This document shows positions 26,117-35,210 of a stretch of 64,000 bases of DNA, piece after piece (the stretch's first letter is position 1; each line of letters opens with the position of its first letter). Both the position numbers and the translations under genes were made by a program. The DNA comes from Pleurocapsa minor HA4230-MV1. Its GTDB lineage: Bacteria > Cyanobacteriota > Cyanobacteriia > Cyanobacteriales > Xenococcaceae. The DNA lies in NCBI GenBank assembly GCA_019359095.1, contig JAHHHZ010000028.1, forward strand, positions 62,001 through 126,000. The letters run 5' to 3'. The notes below the pieces were generated by a model that was not told the DNA's origin, searched no databases, and was given only the letters and a program-made list of their open reading frames with translations.

Positions 26117-27085
26117 ATGGAAATTATGAAAGCAGCCGTACTAACGACATTTGGTGGTGCTGAGAGTTTTGAGATTCAAACTGTACCCAAGCCAGTACCA
26201 AAACCTAATCAGGTTCTAGTCCGGGTTTGTGCGACATCGATCAATCCAGTTGATTATCAGACTCGCCGTGGTGACTACAAAGACCTGGTTCGATTACCAG
26301 CAATTATCGGAGTTGACATTTCAGGGGTTATTGAGACAGTTGGAGAGTCAGTGACAGACTTTGAGGTAGGAAATGAAGTTTATTACTCGCCACAGATTTT
26401 TGGAGAATCTGGCAGCTATGCTCAATATCATGTTGCTGACGCAGGGATTGTTGCGCTTAAGCCTTCTAACTTGTCGCACATTGAAGCAGCGTGTTTTCCT
26501 CTTGCAGGAGGAACGGCTTGGGACTGTCTAGTGACGAGAGGTAATCTTCAAGTTGGGGAATCAGTTCTAATTCATGCGGGTGCTGGTGGCGTTGGTTCTA
26601 TTGCGATTCAACTTGCAAAAGCGATGGGAGCCTATGTTTTTACAACATGCAGTTCTAAAAATTTCGATTTTGTTAAAGAACTGGGCGCAGATCGAGCCAT
26701 TGATTACAAAAACGAAGATTACGCGGAAGTTATTTCTCAGGAAACAGATGAGCTAGGTGTTGATTTAGTTTTGGATACGGTCGGTGGGCATACAATCCAG
26801 CGTAGCCCAGAAATTATTCGCCCATTCGGCAGGCTTGTGAGTATTGTAGACACTGAAACACCACAATCACTCATAGAAGCATGGGGCAAGAATCTGACTA
26901 TCCATTTTGTTTTCTCGCCACAGTACCGAGCAAAATTAGATGCTTTGACAAAGCTAATCGAGCGCACTCAGCTTCGCCCCGTCATTGATTCAACGCTGTC
27001 TTGGGATCGGGTGATTCAAGCACATCAGCGTTTAGAGCGGGGAGGGACGCAAGGGAAAATCGTGCTGGACTTTACCAAAAGTTAG
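26117..27085 (+). CDS. MDR-family quinone/enone oxidoreductase (second copy)
   Basis: 322 aa from ATG 26117 (ATG 26126, MKAAVLTTFG, is equally possible; the frame is open to a TTG at 26036 but that part is not family sequence). GroES-like domain with SINPVDYQTRRG and GVDISGVIETVG; Rossmann motif HAGAGGVGSIAIQLAKAMG. No zinc ligands. Only moderately similar to the enzyme at 23984-24976. Regulated most likely by the adjacent divergent HxlR protein. Confidence 0.88.
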   Translation: MEIMKAAVLTTFGGAESFEIQTVPKPVPKPNQVLVRVCATSINPVDYQTRRGDYKDLVRLPAIIGVDISGVIETVGESVTDFEVGNEVYYSPQIFGESGSYAQYHVADAGIVALKPSNLSHIEAACFPLAGGTAWDCLVTRGNLQVGESVLIHAGAGGVGSIAIQLAKAMGAYVFTTCSSKNFDFVKELGADRAIDYKNEDYAEVISQETDELGVDLVLDTVGGHTIQRSPEIIRPFGRLVSIVDTETPQSLIEAWGKNLTIHFVFSPQYRAKLDALTKLIERTQLRPVIDSTLSWDRVIQAHQRLERGGTQGKIVLDFTKS

Positions 27086-27454
27086 ACTATTAGGAATTGC
27101 CCATTCGTGACAAGTTAAGATAATCTGATGCTAGTCAACTACTACAGATGTGTCATGTTAATAAACTAACACTAAAGATGGATGTATTTGCTCTTATAGG
27201 CGATTAGGCTCCGCCTAGCCTTCGGATCGCCCTTTAAGCAGGAAAAGTTGAGCGACAATATCTTAAAAGCTTAGAACTTTAAGCCAGTTGACAAACATCG
27301 TAGTCTTTTAACTTGTCACGAACTCGACTTCTTCAATCATAATTACTATGTTCATCTGCGATCTCCCATGTACAAGAAATTATTTCACCTCAGAAACTTT
27401 TCCTGTACATTCAATTAATATATCAACTCATAGATTTTGAATATCAAACCAAGT
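27086..27454. other. Intergenic region between reductase and GT2 genes
   Basis: 369 bases without a gene. It holds the palindromic repeat at 27199-27231 (next entry); otherwise I see nothing conserved. Confidence 0.6.
27199..27231. repeat. Palindromic repeat GGCGAT...ATCGCC
   Basis: Outer arms GGCGAT/ATCGCC enclose an inner inverted repeat AGGCT/AGCCT with CCGCC, forming a stem-loop. Short GC-rich palindromes built around HIP1-like ends are common between cyanobacterial genes. Confidence 0.7.
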
Positions 27455-28456
27455 TTACTTTTTACCCACAACATCTCGGATACGATAAATTGGTCTTCTT
27501 TGGGATTCATGGTAGGTACGCATTAACAGTTCGGTTACTAAGCCAAAGCAAAATAAATTGACTCCCGTAATAATTAGCAATACAGCCAGGATCAATAAAG
27601 GGCGATCGCCGATATTTTGATTGAAGAATAGTTTTACAATCGTGAGATATGTTCCCATGGCTATCCCCGTTAATAGCGCAATCACCCCACCTAAGCCAAA
27701 AACGTGCATTGGACGAGTGAGAAATTTCTTCATGAAGTAAACGGTTAATAAGTCCATCACGACTCGAATCGTTCTACCTAAACCATATTTACTTTGACCA
27801 AAGCGTCTGGCATGGTGACTTACGGGTACTTCGGCAATACGCGCACCTTCGATATAGGCTAAGGCTGGTAAAAAGCGGTGCAGTTCACCATATAGGTTCA
27901 TGTCGGCAATTAATTCGGCACGGTATGCTTTAAGGGAACAACCATAGTCGTGTAGTTTTACCCCTGTCACCTTAGCAATAATGATATTGGCAATCTTTGA
28001 GGGTAATAGTCTAGTCAAGGCTGCATCCTGTCTTTTGATCCGCCACCCACTTACCAGATCGTAGCCTTCTTCCAGTTTGCCCAACAACAGCGGAATATCC
28101 GCAGGATCGTTTTGCAAGTCGCCATCTAAAGTCACGATTACTTTTCCTGTAGCCAATTCAAATCCTGCTGCCATTGCTGGAGTTTGCCCATAGTTACGAC
28201 GTAGAATTACCGCCTTGAGATCTGTTCTGCTGCGAGCAAGATCGGTCAAGACATCGGTAGAACGATCTTTTGAACCGTCATCAACACAGATGATTTCGTA
28301 ATGCAAATTTGTTGTGGCTACAGCATCAGCGATCGCCTGTATTAAAGCTTCGATACTTTCGGCTTCGTTATAAATCGGCACAACTACTGACAAGTCTAAC
28401 TGAGTCGAATCTAATACTGAAGATAAGCTGCGATTTTCTAAAAAAGGAGATGACAT
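27455..28456 (-). CDS. GT2-family polyprenyl-phosphate sugar transferase (DPM1/GtrB-like)
   Basis: 333 aa from ATG 28456 (a TTG at 28483 would add nine residues). GT-A domain: VVPIYNEAESIEALI, DDGSKDRS, VTLDGDLQNDPADIP with the metal-binding DxD-like acids, and YGCSLKAYR. Two C-terminal membrane helices (about 235-258 and 272-300, numbering from 28456) follow. This layout transfers a sugar onto a lipid carrier at the inner face of the membrane; the sugar is unknown. Ends RIRDVVGKK. No glycan cluster is adjacent. Confidence 0.87.
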   Translation of the reverse strand: MSSPFLENRSLSSVLDSTQLDLSVVVPIYNEAESIEALIQAIADAVATTNLHYEIICVDDGSKDRSTDVLTDLARSRTDLKAVILRRNYGQTPAMAAGFELATGKVIVTLDGDLQNDPADIPLLLGKLEEGYDLVSGWRIKRQDAALTRLLPSKIANIIIAKVTGVKLHDYGCSLKAYRAELIADMNLYGELHRFLPALAYIEGARIAEVPVSHHARRFGQSKYGLGRTIRVVMDLLTVYFMKKFLTRPMHVFGLGGVIALLTGIAMGTYLTIVKLFFNQNIGDRPLLILAVLLIITGVNLFCFGLVTELLMRTYHESQRRPIYRIRDVVGKK

Positions 28457-28605
28457 AGAAAGAAATATTAGTAATTTGAGCAAATCAAAGTAAAAGTTGC
28501 CTTGACCGATTAAGCCTCGATGATATTGAACAAATATTATCTAGTATTAGAAATCTGTTGTCACTATATTGACATTGACTGTAAGCTCTAGGCTTTTTTT
28601 GCCGA

Positions 28606-28648
28606 TTGAAAAAGAAATAGGCAACACCCATATTATGAGTGCTGCCTA
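28606..28648 (-). terminator. Rho-independent-type terminator of ftsH
   Basis: On the minus strand, 48 bases after the ftsH stop, TAGGCA(n)CAC pairs with GTG(n)TGCCTA around an 11-base loop (28618-28648), followed by ATTTCTTTTTC. One mismatch in the stem. Confidence 0.7.
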
Positions 28649-28695
28649 GGTTTAAATTATTTAAAAACTAGTAATTTGATTGAGTAACCAAATAC

Positions 28696-30546
28696 TTATG
28701 CTAAAGATGCCATTTTCACATCGTTGTTAGCTAGAACATCTTGTAACTCATCTGCTTCCACTGTTTCTTTCTCAATTAGCATGTCCGCTAATTTATCTAA
28801 GATGTGGCGGTTTTCCATCAATACTTTCTTAGCGCGACTGTAGGCCTGATCGACGTAGTTACGTACTTCTTCATCGATCGCTGCTGCGGTTTCGTTGGAA
28901 AAATCACGGTCAGAGGCAATATCTCGACCCATAAAGACGTTTCCATTCTGACGACCAAGGGCAACAGGGCCTAAGCGATCGCTCATCCCAAAACGAGTTA
29001 CCATTTGACGAGCTACTCTGGTTACCTGTTGTAAGTCATTTGAAGCACCAGTGGTTACTTCTTCTTCACCGTAGATAATCTCTTCTGCCAAACGTCCACC
29101 TAAAGCAACTGCCATTTGGTTTTGGAGATAGGAACGGGAATATAAGCCAGACTCCATCCGATCTTCACTAGGAGTAAACCAAGTTAGACCACCAGCACGT
29201 CCGCGAGGGATAATGCTGATTTTTTGTACGGGGTCATAGTCGGGCATTAAAGCACCAACTAGAGCGTGACCAGCTTCATGATAGGCCACAAGCTCTTTAC
29301 GTTTTTCACTCATCACGCGGTTTTTCTTCTCTGGGCCAGCCATAACGCGATCGATCGCATCATTGACTTCATCCATGGAGATTTCGGTTAAGCTACGACG
29401 CGCAGCTAGGATCGCTGCTTCATTAAGCAAATTTGCTAAATCTGCACCAGTAAAGCCAGGGGTACGACGAGCAATCTTGTTTAGGTCAACGTCTTTAGCC
29501 AGAGTCTTACCACGAGCATGAACATTAAGGATTTCTTGACGACCAGCGTAATCAGGACGATCTACTACTACTTGACGGTCAAAACGACCAGGACGCATTA
29601 AGGCCGAGTCAAGTACATCAGGACGGTTGGTAGCAGCGATGATGATAATACCAGTGTTACCCTCAAAACCATCCATTTCAGTTAATAGTTGGTTAAGAGT
29701 TTGTTCCCGCTCATCATTACCTCCACCAAGACCAGCACCACGTTGACGACCTACTGCATCAATCTCATCGATAAAGACGATACAAGGAGCATTAGCTTTT
29801 GCCTGTTCAAATAAGTCACGGACACGGGACGCACCCACACCGACAAACATCTCGACAAATTCTGAACCAGAAATACTAAAGAAAGGTACTCCAGCTTCAC
29901 CAGCTACAGCTTTTGCTAGCAAAGTTTTACCTGTTCCTGGAGGGCCAACCAAAAGCACGCCTTTAGGAATTTTGGCACCAATAGCAGTAAAGCGATCGGC
30001 ATTTTTGAGAAAATCAACAACTTCAGTTAGCTCAAGCTTGGCCTGTTCGATCCCCGCTACATCACCAAAGGTTACTTGACTCTTGGGTTCCATTTGTACT
30101 CTGGCTTTGGATTTACCAAAATTCATGGCTTGAGAGCCTGGGCCACTTTGCGCTCTTCTTAACAAGAAGAATAATCCTACTAATAAAAGAATCGGGAACA
30201 AGAGACTACTTAAAGCTCTAAATAACCATCCTTCATCTCCTTGAGGAAGTACAGCAATATCAACACCATTATCACTGAGGATGTCGATTAACTGAGGATC
30301 GTTGGGTAAATTAACTCTAATTGGTGTTCCTTCTCGGTCAATTACCTGCGCTTGAGTACGGTCAGCACTAATTTTTACTGTTTCGATTTTATTGTTTTGA
30401 ACTTCGTCAATTAGTCTGCTGTAAGGCCAACTTTGACTAGTTTGTGGTTGTTGATCTAAAAAGGCAGTACCTAAAGCAACTACCACGATGGCTAGCAAGA
30501 CATATAGACCTGCGTTACGCCACTTTTTATTGTTATCTTTGCTCAC
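28696..30546 (-). CDS. ftsH: Thylakoid/inner-membrane AAA+ zinc protease FtsH (FtsH3-like)
   Basis: 616 aa. TM1 about 12-30, a small periplasmic/lumenal domain, TM2 about 107-129, then the AAA+ module with Walker A GPPGTGKT (201-208) and Walker B IVFIDEID, the second region of homology around [20 protein letters not shown], and the protease site HEAGH (423-427). Cyanobacterial FtsH hetero-hexamers remove damaged PSII D1 and other membrane proteins. Length and N-terminus ([12 protein letters not shown]) suggest the FtsH3 partner rather than FtsH2, but I am not certain. A hairpin terminator follows. Confidence 0.94.
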   Translation of the reverse strand: MSKDNNKKWRNAGLYVLLAIVVVALGTAFLDQQPQTSQSWPYSRLIDEVQNNKIETVKISADRTQAQVIDREGTPIRVNLPNDPQLIDILSDNGVDIAVLPQGDEGWLFRALSSLLFPILLLVGLFFLLRRAQSGPGSQAMNFGKSKARVQMEPKSQVTFGDVAGIEQAKLELTEVVDFLKNADRFTAIGAKIPKGVLLVGPPGTGKTLLAKAVAGEAGVPFFSISGSEFVEMFVGVGASRVRDLFEQAKANAPCIVFIDEIDAVGRQRGAGLGGGNDEREQTLNQLLTEMDGFEGNTGIIIIAATNRPDVLDSALMRPGRFDRQVVVDRPDYAGRQEILNVHARGKTLAKDVDLNKIARRTPGFTGADLANLLNEAAILAARRSLTEISMDEVNDAIDRVMAGPEKKNRVMSEKRKELVAYHEAGHALVGALMPDYDPVQKISIIPRGRAGGLTWFTPSEDRMESGLYSRSYLQNQMAVALGGRLAEEIIYGEEEVTTGASNDLQQVTRVARQMVTRFGMSDRLGPVALGRQNGNVFMGRDIASDRDFSNETAAAIDEEVRNYVDQAYSRAKKVLMENRHILDKLADMLIEKETVEADELQDVLANNDVKMASLA

Positions 30547-31286
30547 TCAGACAGCCTCCCTTAGCTGAAGATTAAAAATCTTATATGTTTGTTTATTTTA
30601 ACGATTCTCACCTTGTCAAACCCCAAAACTAGCGGGGTTACATCTGACTAGATACCTTGACCCGTCATAGTCCATTTAGATATAGTTTAAGATATGTAAA
30701 GACAAAGCAGTACTAACAAGCTATTGGTTTTTTTAAAACGTTGTTAACTTATGTTAACGTTTCTCAGGAAAAAATGACTAAATATTTTGGAAAAACAGTT
30801 TGAAGATCGTGCTTCTACTTCAGCAAGGCTTTAGATTCCATTTCTAATAGCAATTTTCAATAGTAAGTGGAGAGATAAAATCAAATTGTAGGTTGGGGGA
30901 GCCACTGCCTTGCCCTAAAGGACTAGTCCTAAAGGATTAGCTCGCAAGCTCGCGTCCTTCGCGTCGCCGAGGTGTCCTCGGTTGTCTATCACGGATACAC
31001 ATTCGGATATAGCAAGTGGCGTTTGAGGCACGAAACCCAACGATCAAAAGATTTTGTTGGGTTTCACTATCGTTCTACCCAACCTACTAAGTCCCTTATT
31101 ACTTTTGAGAAATGGTATTAGATTCCACCTCTAAAAAGCAAAAAGCAGCGTAGTTCCAGCAATTGTGATTGCTATGGGAAAAAGTTACACTGCTTTGAGT
31201 CAAGGTTTTAACACCTAAACTTAGTTGATAAATTTTGGGTTTTTCAGGACGATCGACCGAGTAAGAAATTAGAGAAATTGCTCTCT
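30547..31286. other. Repeat-rich intergenic region upstream of ftsH
   Basis: 740 bases without a convincing gene. The part next to ftsH must hold its promoter. 30913-30982 has a dispersed GTCCTAAAGGATTAG/GCGTCC-type repeat, nested inside a larger inverted-repeat unit at 30888-31087. Two related direct repeats, TTAGATTCCA(n)TCTAA, lie on either side (about 30831 and 31121). Confidence 0.65.
30888..31087. repeat. 200-bp inverted-repeat (MITE-like) unit with AGGTTGGG ends
   Basis: Ends GTAGGTTGGG (30888-30897) and CCCAACCTAC (31078-31087) are perfect 10-bp inverted repeats. Inside, GAAACCCAAC (31032-31041) pairs with GTTGGGTTTC (31056-31065). The same style of unit, ending in AGGTTGGG, is widespread in cyanobacteria. 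No ORF inside. Confidence 0.7.
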
Positions 31287-31787
31287 TTAAGATACCGCTG
31301 CTTCAGATCTAACCAAACTCCAACCTCTGCTGCATTTGACTTTACCCTGAATGACGGTGTTAAGATACTGCAATCTAATCCCATATTTACTTCCCAACTC
31401 TTTTGCAGTGCAGCGTTCTGAAATATTGCGTTTTTCGTTTTTCCAGCTGTAAGTTTTTTGGTCAAGGTGTACTTCAGATGTTTTTTTGCCAGAAGTAGTA
31501 GTTGCTAGGGGCATTAATTCCGTAATTGAATCTTCTACTAGTACTACTTGAGCAACCAACTCACCAATTTCTGGATTACTTGCTGCCAAGTTAAGTCTTT
31601 TGAGTCCATCTTTGACGTTGAGTTTTTTCATCCCAAAACGACTTTTTGTGCCATCAGTAGAAAAAATAATTGGTTCATTAACACCTGATTCAATTAAACT
31701 TTGGGCTAATTCAGGATTGCTATATTCTTCAGTGGGGACGAGCAAGATTAGGTCTTTTAAGGCAGCTTGATAGGTGATTTTTTTCAT
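31287..31787 (-). CDS. Hypothetical protein with possible C-terminal helix-turn-helix (166 aa)
   Basis: Not recognised. The N-terminal two thirds (MKKITYQAALKDLILLV, VEDSITELMPLATTTSG) look like an ordinary soluble domain. The last 35 residues, with RCTAKELGSKYGIRLQYLNTVIQG and GWSLV, read like a helix-turn-helix of the kind found in tandem NUMOD-like or small DNA-binding modules ('xAKELxxKYGI'). Isolated between two long gene-free stretches. Composition is similar to its surroundings. Coding assignment is supported by length and clean start; function open. Confidence 0.6.
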   Translation of the reverse strand: MKKITYQAALKDLILLVPTEEYSNPELAQSLIESGVNEPIIFSTDGTKSRFGMKKLNVKDGLKRLNLAASNPEIGELVAQVVLVEDSITELMPLATTTSGKKTSEVHLDQKTYSWKNEKRNISERCTAKELGSKYGIRLQYLNTVIQGKVKCSRGWSLVRSEAAVS

Positions 31788-32583
31788 GATTAACTCAGCT
31801 TTTTCGTTATTGCTTGGGAGAACATCAATCCGATAATTTTTGATAGTGCGACTAATGAATTTGCTCAGGGACGCTTTTGGCTGAAACAGTATTTATTTAA
31901 ATTCAAAAAGATTTTTTTTACAGCCAGATAGCCAGAAAAGTTTATTAATCTGTTGGAGTCTGTGGCAATTTTTTCCAATGTCGATAGAGTCGCCAGGTCA
32001 GAATTTACCAAATCAAAACTTTATTTAGACTAAACAAAAGCTTTGACAGTCACATTGTATTCATCTCCGAAATTTTACTCATCCGTATGATTACTGAATT
32101 TATAATCCCTTTGAAACCAGGGTAAAACTAAAATTTGAGCTAAATTAACTCAAATTTAATTATTTTTTAAGCTTTTCAGTCAAATTAGACAGATGTTAAT
32201 GCTGTGTATTTTATTTTATTAGTAAAATCGTCTACTCAGATAAACGTTTTGAGGATTTCTGATAAAAGCAAAGCTATTTACACCTTGTTTGACAAAAATT
32301 TCACTGCTGTTTAGATTTAATTTCTTAACTATTCTAATTCTATTTATAGTTATAGAGTAATTAGCGATCGCTTTCAATTAAAGATTAAGAAATAAATTTC
32401 CTCGTCAACTAAAATTAATTCAAGCTATTTTAACAAATAAGTAATAATACTTAGTCTCTGGTTGAAACAAAGTTGGCGATTGCGTATTTTTACCAGGGTA
32501 CAATTACTGAGAAAATATACCGATAAAATACCAGGAAGTTTCAAGATATTTTTGATTGTCCGTTCTGGGAAAAAACCGAGAAA
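31788..32583. other. 796-base AT-rich gap with no recognised feature
   Basis: No open frame of note, no tandem repeat and only one HIP1-related site (near 32363). I see no clear RNA or regulatory element. Its length is unusual for this otherwise compact region. Confidence 0.55.
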
Positions 32584-33027
32584 TTAATCAAAAGCTGCTG
32601 CTAAATAATCTTTAATGGTTAGTTGATGACGCTCAATTGTAATTGCTTGACCAATTTCCAGATGATTAATTTGAGCCAAATCAGAGTTGGCATTTTTGGT
32701 AAGATCGCAGGGTTGATAACTGACTAGTCCTACATCAAAGCGACAGGGAAATTCAGCCAAGGAAGGATGTTTACTTAAGAAAAAAGATGCAGTTTGAATT
32801 AACTTTTGCTGTTTAATAGCGTCGATCGCCAGTAAACCATCTGCATCCCAATTATAGGCGCTGCGGGTTTTAACCTCGACAAAGGCGATCGCCCCAGATG
32901 TTCGATCCTGAGCAATTAAATCAATTTCTCCCCAGCGACAACGCCAGTTATACTCCAATAGCTCATAATTATCTAACTGTAACCATCGACCAATTAACTG
33001 TTCTCCCAAAGTGCCGATTTTTTTCAT
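32584..33027 (-). CDS. YraN/UPF0102 family endonuclease-like protein
   Basis: 147 aa. The restriction-endonuclease-like core is visible: WRCRWGEIDLIAQD (catalytic E and D) followed by FVEVKTRS (E-x-K). This is the UPF0102 signature; these proteins are predicted Holliday-junction-resolvase-like nucleases of unproven role. Starts 26 bases after the PPOX gene on the same strand; the two may be co-transcribed. Confidence 0.9.
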   Translation of the reverse strand: MKKIGTLGEQLIGRWLQLDNYELLEYNWRCRWGEIDLIAQDRTSGAIAFVEVKTRSAYNWDADGLLAIDAIKQQKLIQTASFFLSKHPSLAEFPCRFDVGLVSYQPCDLTKNANSDLAQINHLEIGQAITIERHQLTIKDYLAAAFD

Positions 33028-33053
33028 TGGTTACTGATTACTGATTGCTGAAA

Positions 33054-33635
33054 TTAAGGATTAACTGCTTGAGTTGTCCAGGTTTGATCTTCTTGCAGAT
33101 TATATAAAAAGCGTTGCTGAGGATCTCCTTTTAATTGAAGATAGTCGATTCTGTGGGGAGTCAATAATAATAAACAAAAATTATCGTGAGGGTTATTTGC
33201 GTCTGTAAGCTCGATCTCAAAAGCCGATTTATCTGATCTAGGTTGGGCGGGATCTGGCCAGGAAAATTGCGATCGCGCAGAGTCAGAAAGATCCTGCCAA
33301 GTTATCTTACGTGCTTGTTGTAAATCAAGATTTGTTGATTGAACAGTAACCAACTGAAGCTTTCCTGAGATCCGAAACTGTTCGCGGGTTTTAGTAAAGT
33401 ACCAACAAATTTCAGCTAAGGGTTGATGCTCAATATCTTGCATCTTGGCACTACGAACATCAGTAATAATTTTCAGCCGATTCTGCTCGTCATCTAAAAA
33501 GCCGCGAAAAACCACAGTACGATTAGCTGGATAGCCTGCTGGGTTAATAGTAGCTAACTGAAAATAACGAGAATGGGGTTTAGAACGATTGTGGTGAATG
33601 GCACTAGAAAGTGGCGATCGCCAAGGAGCAAGCAT
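33054..33635 (-). CDS. FMN-dependent PPOX-type flavoprotein (cyanobacterial Npun_F5749 type)
   Basis: 193 aa of the pyridoxamine-5'-phosphate-oxidase-like split-barrel. Opens APWRSPLSSAIHHNR and continues YFQLATINPAGYPANRTVVFRGF, the FMN-binding strand pattern; ends WTTQAVNP. This subgroup is distinct from true PdxH, which is present separately at 47309-47956. Reaction unknown. yraN follows. Confidence 0.88.
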   Translation of the reverse strand: MLAPWRSPLSSAIHHNRSKPHSRYFQLATINPAGYPANRTVVFRGFLDDEQNRLKIITDVRSAKMQDIEHQPLAEICWYFTKTREQFRISGKLQLVTVQSTNLDLQQARKITWQDLSDSARSQFSWPDPAQPRSDKSAFEIELTDANNPHDNFCLLLLTPHRIDYLQLKGDPQQRFLYNLQEDQTWTTQAVNP

Positions 33636-33639
33636 AGAC

Positions 33640-33741
33640 AGTGAGCAGTGAGCAGTGAGCAGTGAGCAATAAACAAATACCGAATACTTAAATGATGCCC
33701 ATCAACAATTAGTAATCAGTAATTAGTAATTAGTAATTAGT
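33640..33741. repeat. Heptamer arrays (GTGAGCA; AGTAATT) overlapping a stop codon
   Basis: AGTGAGC units at about 33640-33668, then TAGTAAT/TAATTAG units at about 33708-33741. The second array covers the last three codons (TNY) and TAA of the following membrane-protein gene. Confidence 0.85.
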
Positions 33742-34305
33742 AAATAAATAGGAACGGAAATAACCATATAGATAGAACATATCGATCGCAATTACAATTC
33801 CTTTTGTCCAAGGGGAATTTAGCAAACTAAGCACCAGTGGATTTACTCCCAATACTAATGCCATTTCAATAAAAGCAACGATTCTGCCGTAGTGATTAAC
33901 ATCCCAGTAAGAAAATGGACTAATCAAGCGATAGTTGCTCAAAGGAAAAAAGTGACGATGGGCATCATCGTGGTGTACGGGAAGGTCTAATAAAGAATGA
34001 CAGACCATACTAACAAACAAAATTAGCCCTGGTTTCCAATCAAAACGATAACAAATAGCAGCTCCAATGAGTGCCAAAGGAATCGAATGAAACAAAGCCA
34101 CTGTGTTTTGGCAAAAAGGTTCATAATAAGCCTCTGACCAAATTTTGCCTTCGGGCATTTTATAAATAAATTTGGCAACTAAATAAAAGATGAATATTGG
34201 TACATCAGGTAAAATTGCGCCGATCGCGATCGCTAGATTCTCCGTGGCAGAGCTTGTTTTTCCTAGTAAAGCTAGATTAAGTATGTAGTGACCAGGAGTA
34301 TTCAT
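33730..34305 (-). CDS. DUF4184/DUF457-like integral membrane protein
   Basis: 191 aa with about five membrane helices. MNTPGHYILNLALLG, AILPDVPIF and HSLLDLPVHHDDAHRHFFP hold a histidine/aspartate set (N-terminal H, LPDVP, HSLLD, HHDDAH) reminiscent of the YdjM-type membrane-bound metal hydrolases. Function not established. The final residues TNY and the stop come from a heptamer repeat. Confidence 0.75.
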   Translation of the reverse strand: MNTPGHYILNLALLGKTSSATENLAIAIGAILPDVPIFIFYLVAKFIYKMPEGKIWSEAYYEPFCQNTVALFHSIPLALIGAAICYRFDWKPGLILFVSMVCHSLLDLPVHHDDAHRHFFPLSNYRLISPFSYWDVNHYGRIVAFIEMALVLGVNPLVLSLLNSPWTKGIVIAIDMFYLYGYFRSYLFTNY

Positions 34306-34383
34306 CTATGGTGTTTAGATAGCTAATTCACATCAGACTTATAGTAGCTTAAGGTGTCGTTCTCCATACTGAATCAGTAATTA

Positions 34384-34950
34384 CTAATCGGTAATCAGCC
34401 AAAAAAAGGCTCTTGCTCCATCCCGCACAGTCTTTTCGATCGGTTCAGGAGGGTTTTTTGAAGGCACAGAGATCGCTTGAAAGTTTATTCCTCGACTACG
34501 AAGCACTATGTCGCCAATGACTTTTGCTCGTTGCATATGGTTTTCTGAGGTGATGAGATATACGCTGTCTATTCCCTGAGCTTTTAGTTCATCTACTAAG
34601 GTCGTAAAATTAGTTACGGTATCGCTGGCTCTGTAATCAAAATGAAGGCGATCGCTTTTGATCCCTGCATTATGAAAAATCTTTTGAGCATATGCTTGAG
34701 GACTACCAGAAGAAATCCAAATTGGCAGATCGGGGTGTTGCTGAGCTAATTGGGCTGCATATCTTTCTCGCTCTTCATGTCCTCCCAAAACCAATAAAGC
34801 TTCGGGATTAGAGGTGATTTGATGACCTGGTTTGAATCCGACACAAAGGGATGTTGCCACAGTAAAAAGCAAAAATAAGTATTTAAAATTGCTGGCTCGA
34901 TTGAGATTGGTTAAATTGGGTTCTGTTTTTGGAGATAAACGTAAAAACAT
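34384..34950 (-). CDS. YdcF/DUF218 family protein, membrane-anchored
   Basis: 188 aa. One N-terminal membrane segment (about 22-42) and a DUF218 domain: ALLVLGGHEERERYAAQL, PIWISSGSPQAYAQ, and DYRASDTVTNF, then YLITSENHMQRA. DUF218 proteins include SanA/YdcF with possible roles in envelope metabolism. The last codons LITD plus TAG fall in a repeat-like AGTAATC context. Confidence 0.85.
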   Translation of the reverse strand: MFLRLSPKTEPNLTNLNRASNFKYLFLLFTVATSLCVGFKPGHQITSNPEALLVLGGHEERERYAAQLAQQHPDLPIWISSGSPQAYAQKIFHNAGIKSDRLHFDYRASDTVTNFTTLVDELKAQGIDSVYLITSENHMQRAKVIGDIVLRSRGINFQAISVPSKNPPEPIEKTVRDGARAFFWLITD

Positions 34951-34959
34951 AAGTAGCAG

Positions 34960-34987
34960 GTAGGGGCGAACGGCCGTTCGCCCCTAC
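34960..34987. repeat. Perfect 28-bp palindrome, GTAGGGGCGAAC arms
   Basis: GTAGGGGCGAACGG and its exact reverse complement meet at the centre with no spacer. Highly GC-rich compared with its surroundings. Same palindrome type is scattered through many cyanobacterial genomes. It lies just upstream of the YdcF start. Confidence 0.85.
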
Positions 34988-35210
34988 TATAAAAGAGGCG
35001 ATCGCCACTGATGCACAATTTTATGCATAAACTCGCTCTATTGTATGGAGATTTTTTTCAGATGTCTCGTCTCTAGAGAATTATTTCGGCATAAGATGAG
35101 CGAAAATTGAGCCAGCGATCGGATTAAACGATTAAATAGTAAACAAGAAGGGGACAGATTTTGTTACTCTTAGAGACGCTGTATCTTACTTAATTACTTA
35201 GCTACTGGGC

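Noticed and set aside
31788-32583. Possible ncRNA or cryptic gene in the long gap
   Set aside because: No hairpin plus T-run, conserved motif or open frame that I could support.
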